A DNA stretch of 19,669 nt from an uncultured Clostridia bacterium (GTDB lineage Bacteria > Bacillota > Clostridia > Oscillospirales > Oscillospiraceae): contig CALDMR010000202.1 in the NCBI GenBank assembly GCA_937915065.1, positions 1 to 19,669 on the forward strand. Direction: 5' to 3'. The notes beneath the pieces are model-generated. The model searched no databases. It was not told where the DNA came from and was given only the letters and a program-made list of their open reading frames with translations. Positions within the stretch are counted from its first letter, which is position 1. The number at the start of each line of letters is the position of its first letter. The position numbers were made by a program, and so were the translations under genes. This document shows positions 18,850-19,669 of the stretch, one piece after another.

Positions 18850-19669
18850 ATGATCACTGTAACAGACCTGAGTCTGAATTATTCCGGCAGCCCCCTGTTT
18901 TCCCATGTGGATCTGCAGTTCACCCGGGGCAACTGCTACGGCATTATCGGCGCCAACGGCGCCGGAAAATCCACCTTTCTGAAGCTCCTCTCCGGCGTGC
19001 TGGAGCCCACCTCCGGCGAGGTGAATATCCTGCCCAACACCCGCATGTCCATCCTCAAGCAGGATCAGAACGCCTACGACGCATACAGCGTCATGGATAC
19101 CGTCATCATGGGCAACGCCCGGCTCTATGAGATCGGCAAGGAAAAAGACGCCATCTATGCCAAAGAGGAAATGACCGACGAAGACGGCGTGCGCGCCTGT
19201 GAACTGGAAGAAGAATACGCAGAGCTGGGCGGCTGGGAAGCCGAAAGCGACGCCAGCCGCATCCTGCAGGGCCTGGGCGTGGGCGTGGAGCTGCACCAAA
19301 CGCAGATGGCCGATATGGACCCCCGCCTGAAAGTGAAGGTATTGCTGGCCCAGGCACTGTTCGGCAATCCCGATATCCTGATGATGGACGAGCCCACCAA
19401 TAACCTGGACATCGCCGCCACCAACTGGCTGGAGGACTTCCTGCTGGACTTCCCCGGCACCGTGATCGTCGTATCCCACGACCGCCACTTCCTCAACACC
19501 ATCTGCACCCACATTGTGGATATCGACTACGGCAAGATCAAGATGTATGTGGGCAACTATGACTTCTGGTATGAATCCTCCCAGCTGGTGCAGCAGCTGG
19601 TGCGCAACCAGAACAAGCGCAACGAGGAGAAGATCAAGGAATTGCAGGACTTTATCTCCCGCTTCTCCG
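18850..19669 (+). CDS. ABC-F family ATPase (YbiT-like), 3' end beyond the window
   Basis: The first 273 residues of a twin-ATPase ABC-F protein, a family of soluble proteins that bind the ribosomal E site and modulate translation. Nucleotide-binding domain 1 is complete: Walker A GANGAGKST (34-42), Q-loop near Gln71 (ILKQDQNAYD), Walker B ILMMDEP (176-182), NNLD D-loop and switch His210. The usual LSGGE signature is degenerate (MDPRLKVKVLLAQALF, 156-171), as in the YbiT subgroup. The inter-domain linker starts near residue 236 (YDFWYESSQLVQQLVRNQNK) and the window ends within it. The start at 18850 follows AAAGGAG about 10 bases upstream. A housekeeping translation factor is more likely than an antibiotic-resistance protein, given the degenerate signature and short leader. 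Confidence 0.92.
   Translation, partial: MITVTDLSLNYSGSPLFSHVDLQFTRGNCYGIIGANGAGKSTFLKLLSGVLEPTSGEVNILPNTRMSILKQDQNAYDAYSVMDTVIMGNARLYEIGKEKDAIYAKEEMTDEDGVRACELEEEYAELGGWEAESDASRILQGLGVGVELHQTQMADMDPRLKVKVLLAQALFGNPDILMMDEPTNNLDIAATNWLEDFLLDFPGTVIVVSHDRHFLNTICTHIVDIDYGKIKMYVGNYDFWYESSQLVQQLVRNQNKRNEEKIKELQDFISRFS

Overview
The window comes from a GC-rich anaerobic member of the Bacillota, most likely a gut Clostridia of the Oscillospiraceae/Ruminococcaceae type. Support for this: strong AGGAGG ribosome binding sites, sigma-A promoters with 17-bp spacers, a YerC/YecD-type TrpR-like protein, a 2-hydroxyacyl-CoA dehydratase-type activase cassette, a clostridial NuoG-like formate dehydrogenase, and many short hairpin/T-tract terminators. 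I see no rRNA, tRNA, CRISPR array, insertion sequence or phage gene. The genus call is inference.

Layout. 1-3.45 kb is housekeeping: an AIM24-family protein (-), a membrane-anchored BamE/DUF3862-like protein (+), a possible 27-aa ORF (-), a Cof-type HAD phosphatase (-), a YerC-type repressor (+) and a Nudix hydrolase (-). Convergent neighbours are separated by bidirectional terminators. 3.45-3.85 kb has no protein gene. It holds three successive hairpins, the last a terminator, and the first two carry the same C-rich loop; I read it as a probable small RNA. 3.85-6.85 kb is a three-gene operon: two related HgdA/B-like iron-sulfur proteins plus an ASKHA ATPase activase. This is the split form of a large activase protein that is fused in other Firmicutes. 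Its substrate is unknown.

6.97-8.92 kb is a lower-GC unit: a MerR/BmrR-like regulator and, behind a 20-bp-spacer MerR-type promoter, an alpha/beta-hydrolase lipoprotein broken by an internal deletion and frameshift. 9.1-11.8 kb is an OpuB/OpuC-like ABC importer for betaine- or choline-like solutes (permease, lipoprotein, ATPase) with an HxlR regulator at its end. 11.9-16.7 kb on the minus strand reads glyA, mobA, fdhF. These are a serine hydroxymethyltransferase, the molybdenum-cofactor guanylyltransferase, and a roughly 900-aa formate dehydrogenase whose N-terminal 2Fe-2S domain is out of frame with the rest. 17-18.5 kb is an aldehyde dehydrogenase (-) with a long palindromic leader. The window ends inside an ABC-F ATPase (+).

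How it fits together: the accessory content suggests anaerobic one-carbon and CoA-thioester or radical chemistry, with osmolyte import. The most unusual items are the C-loop RNA, the split two-component-plus-activase operon, the GTGA-overlapping frameshift in fdhF, and the decaying MerR target gene. All functional calls rest on reading motifs, without database searches.
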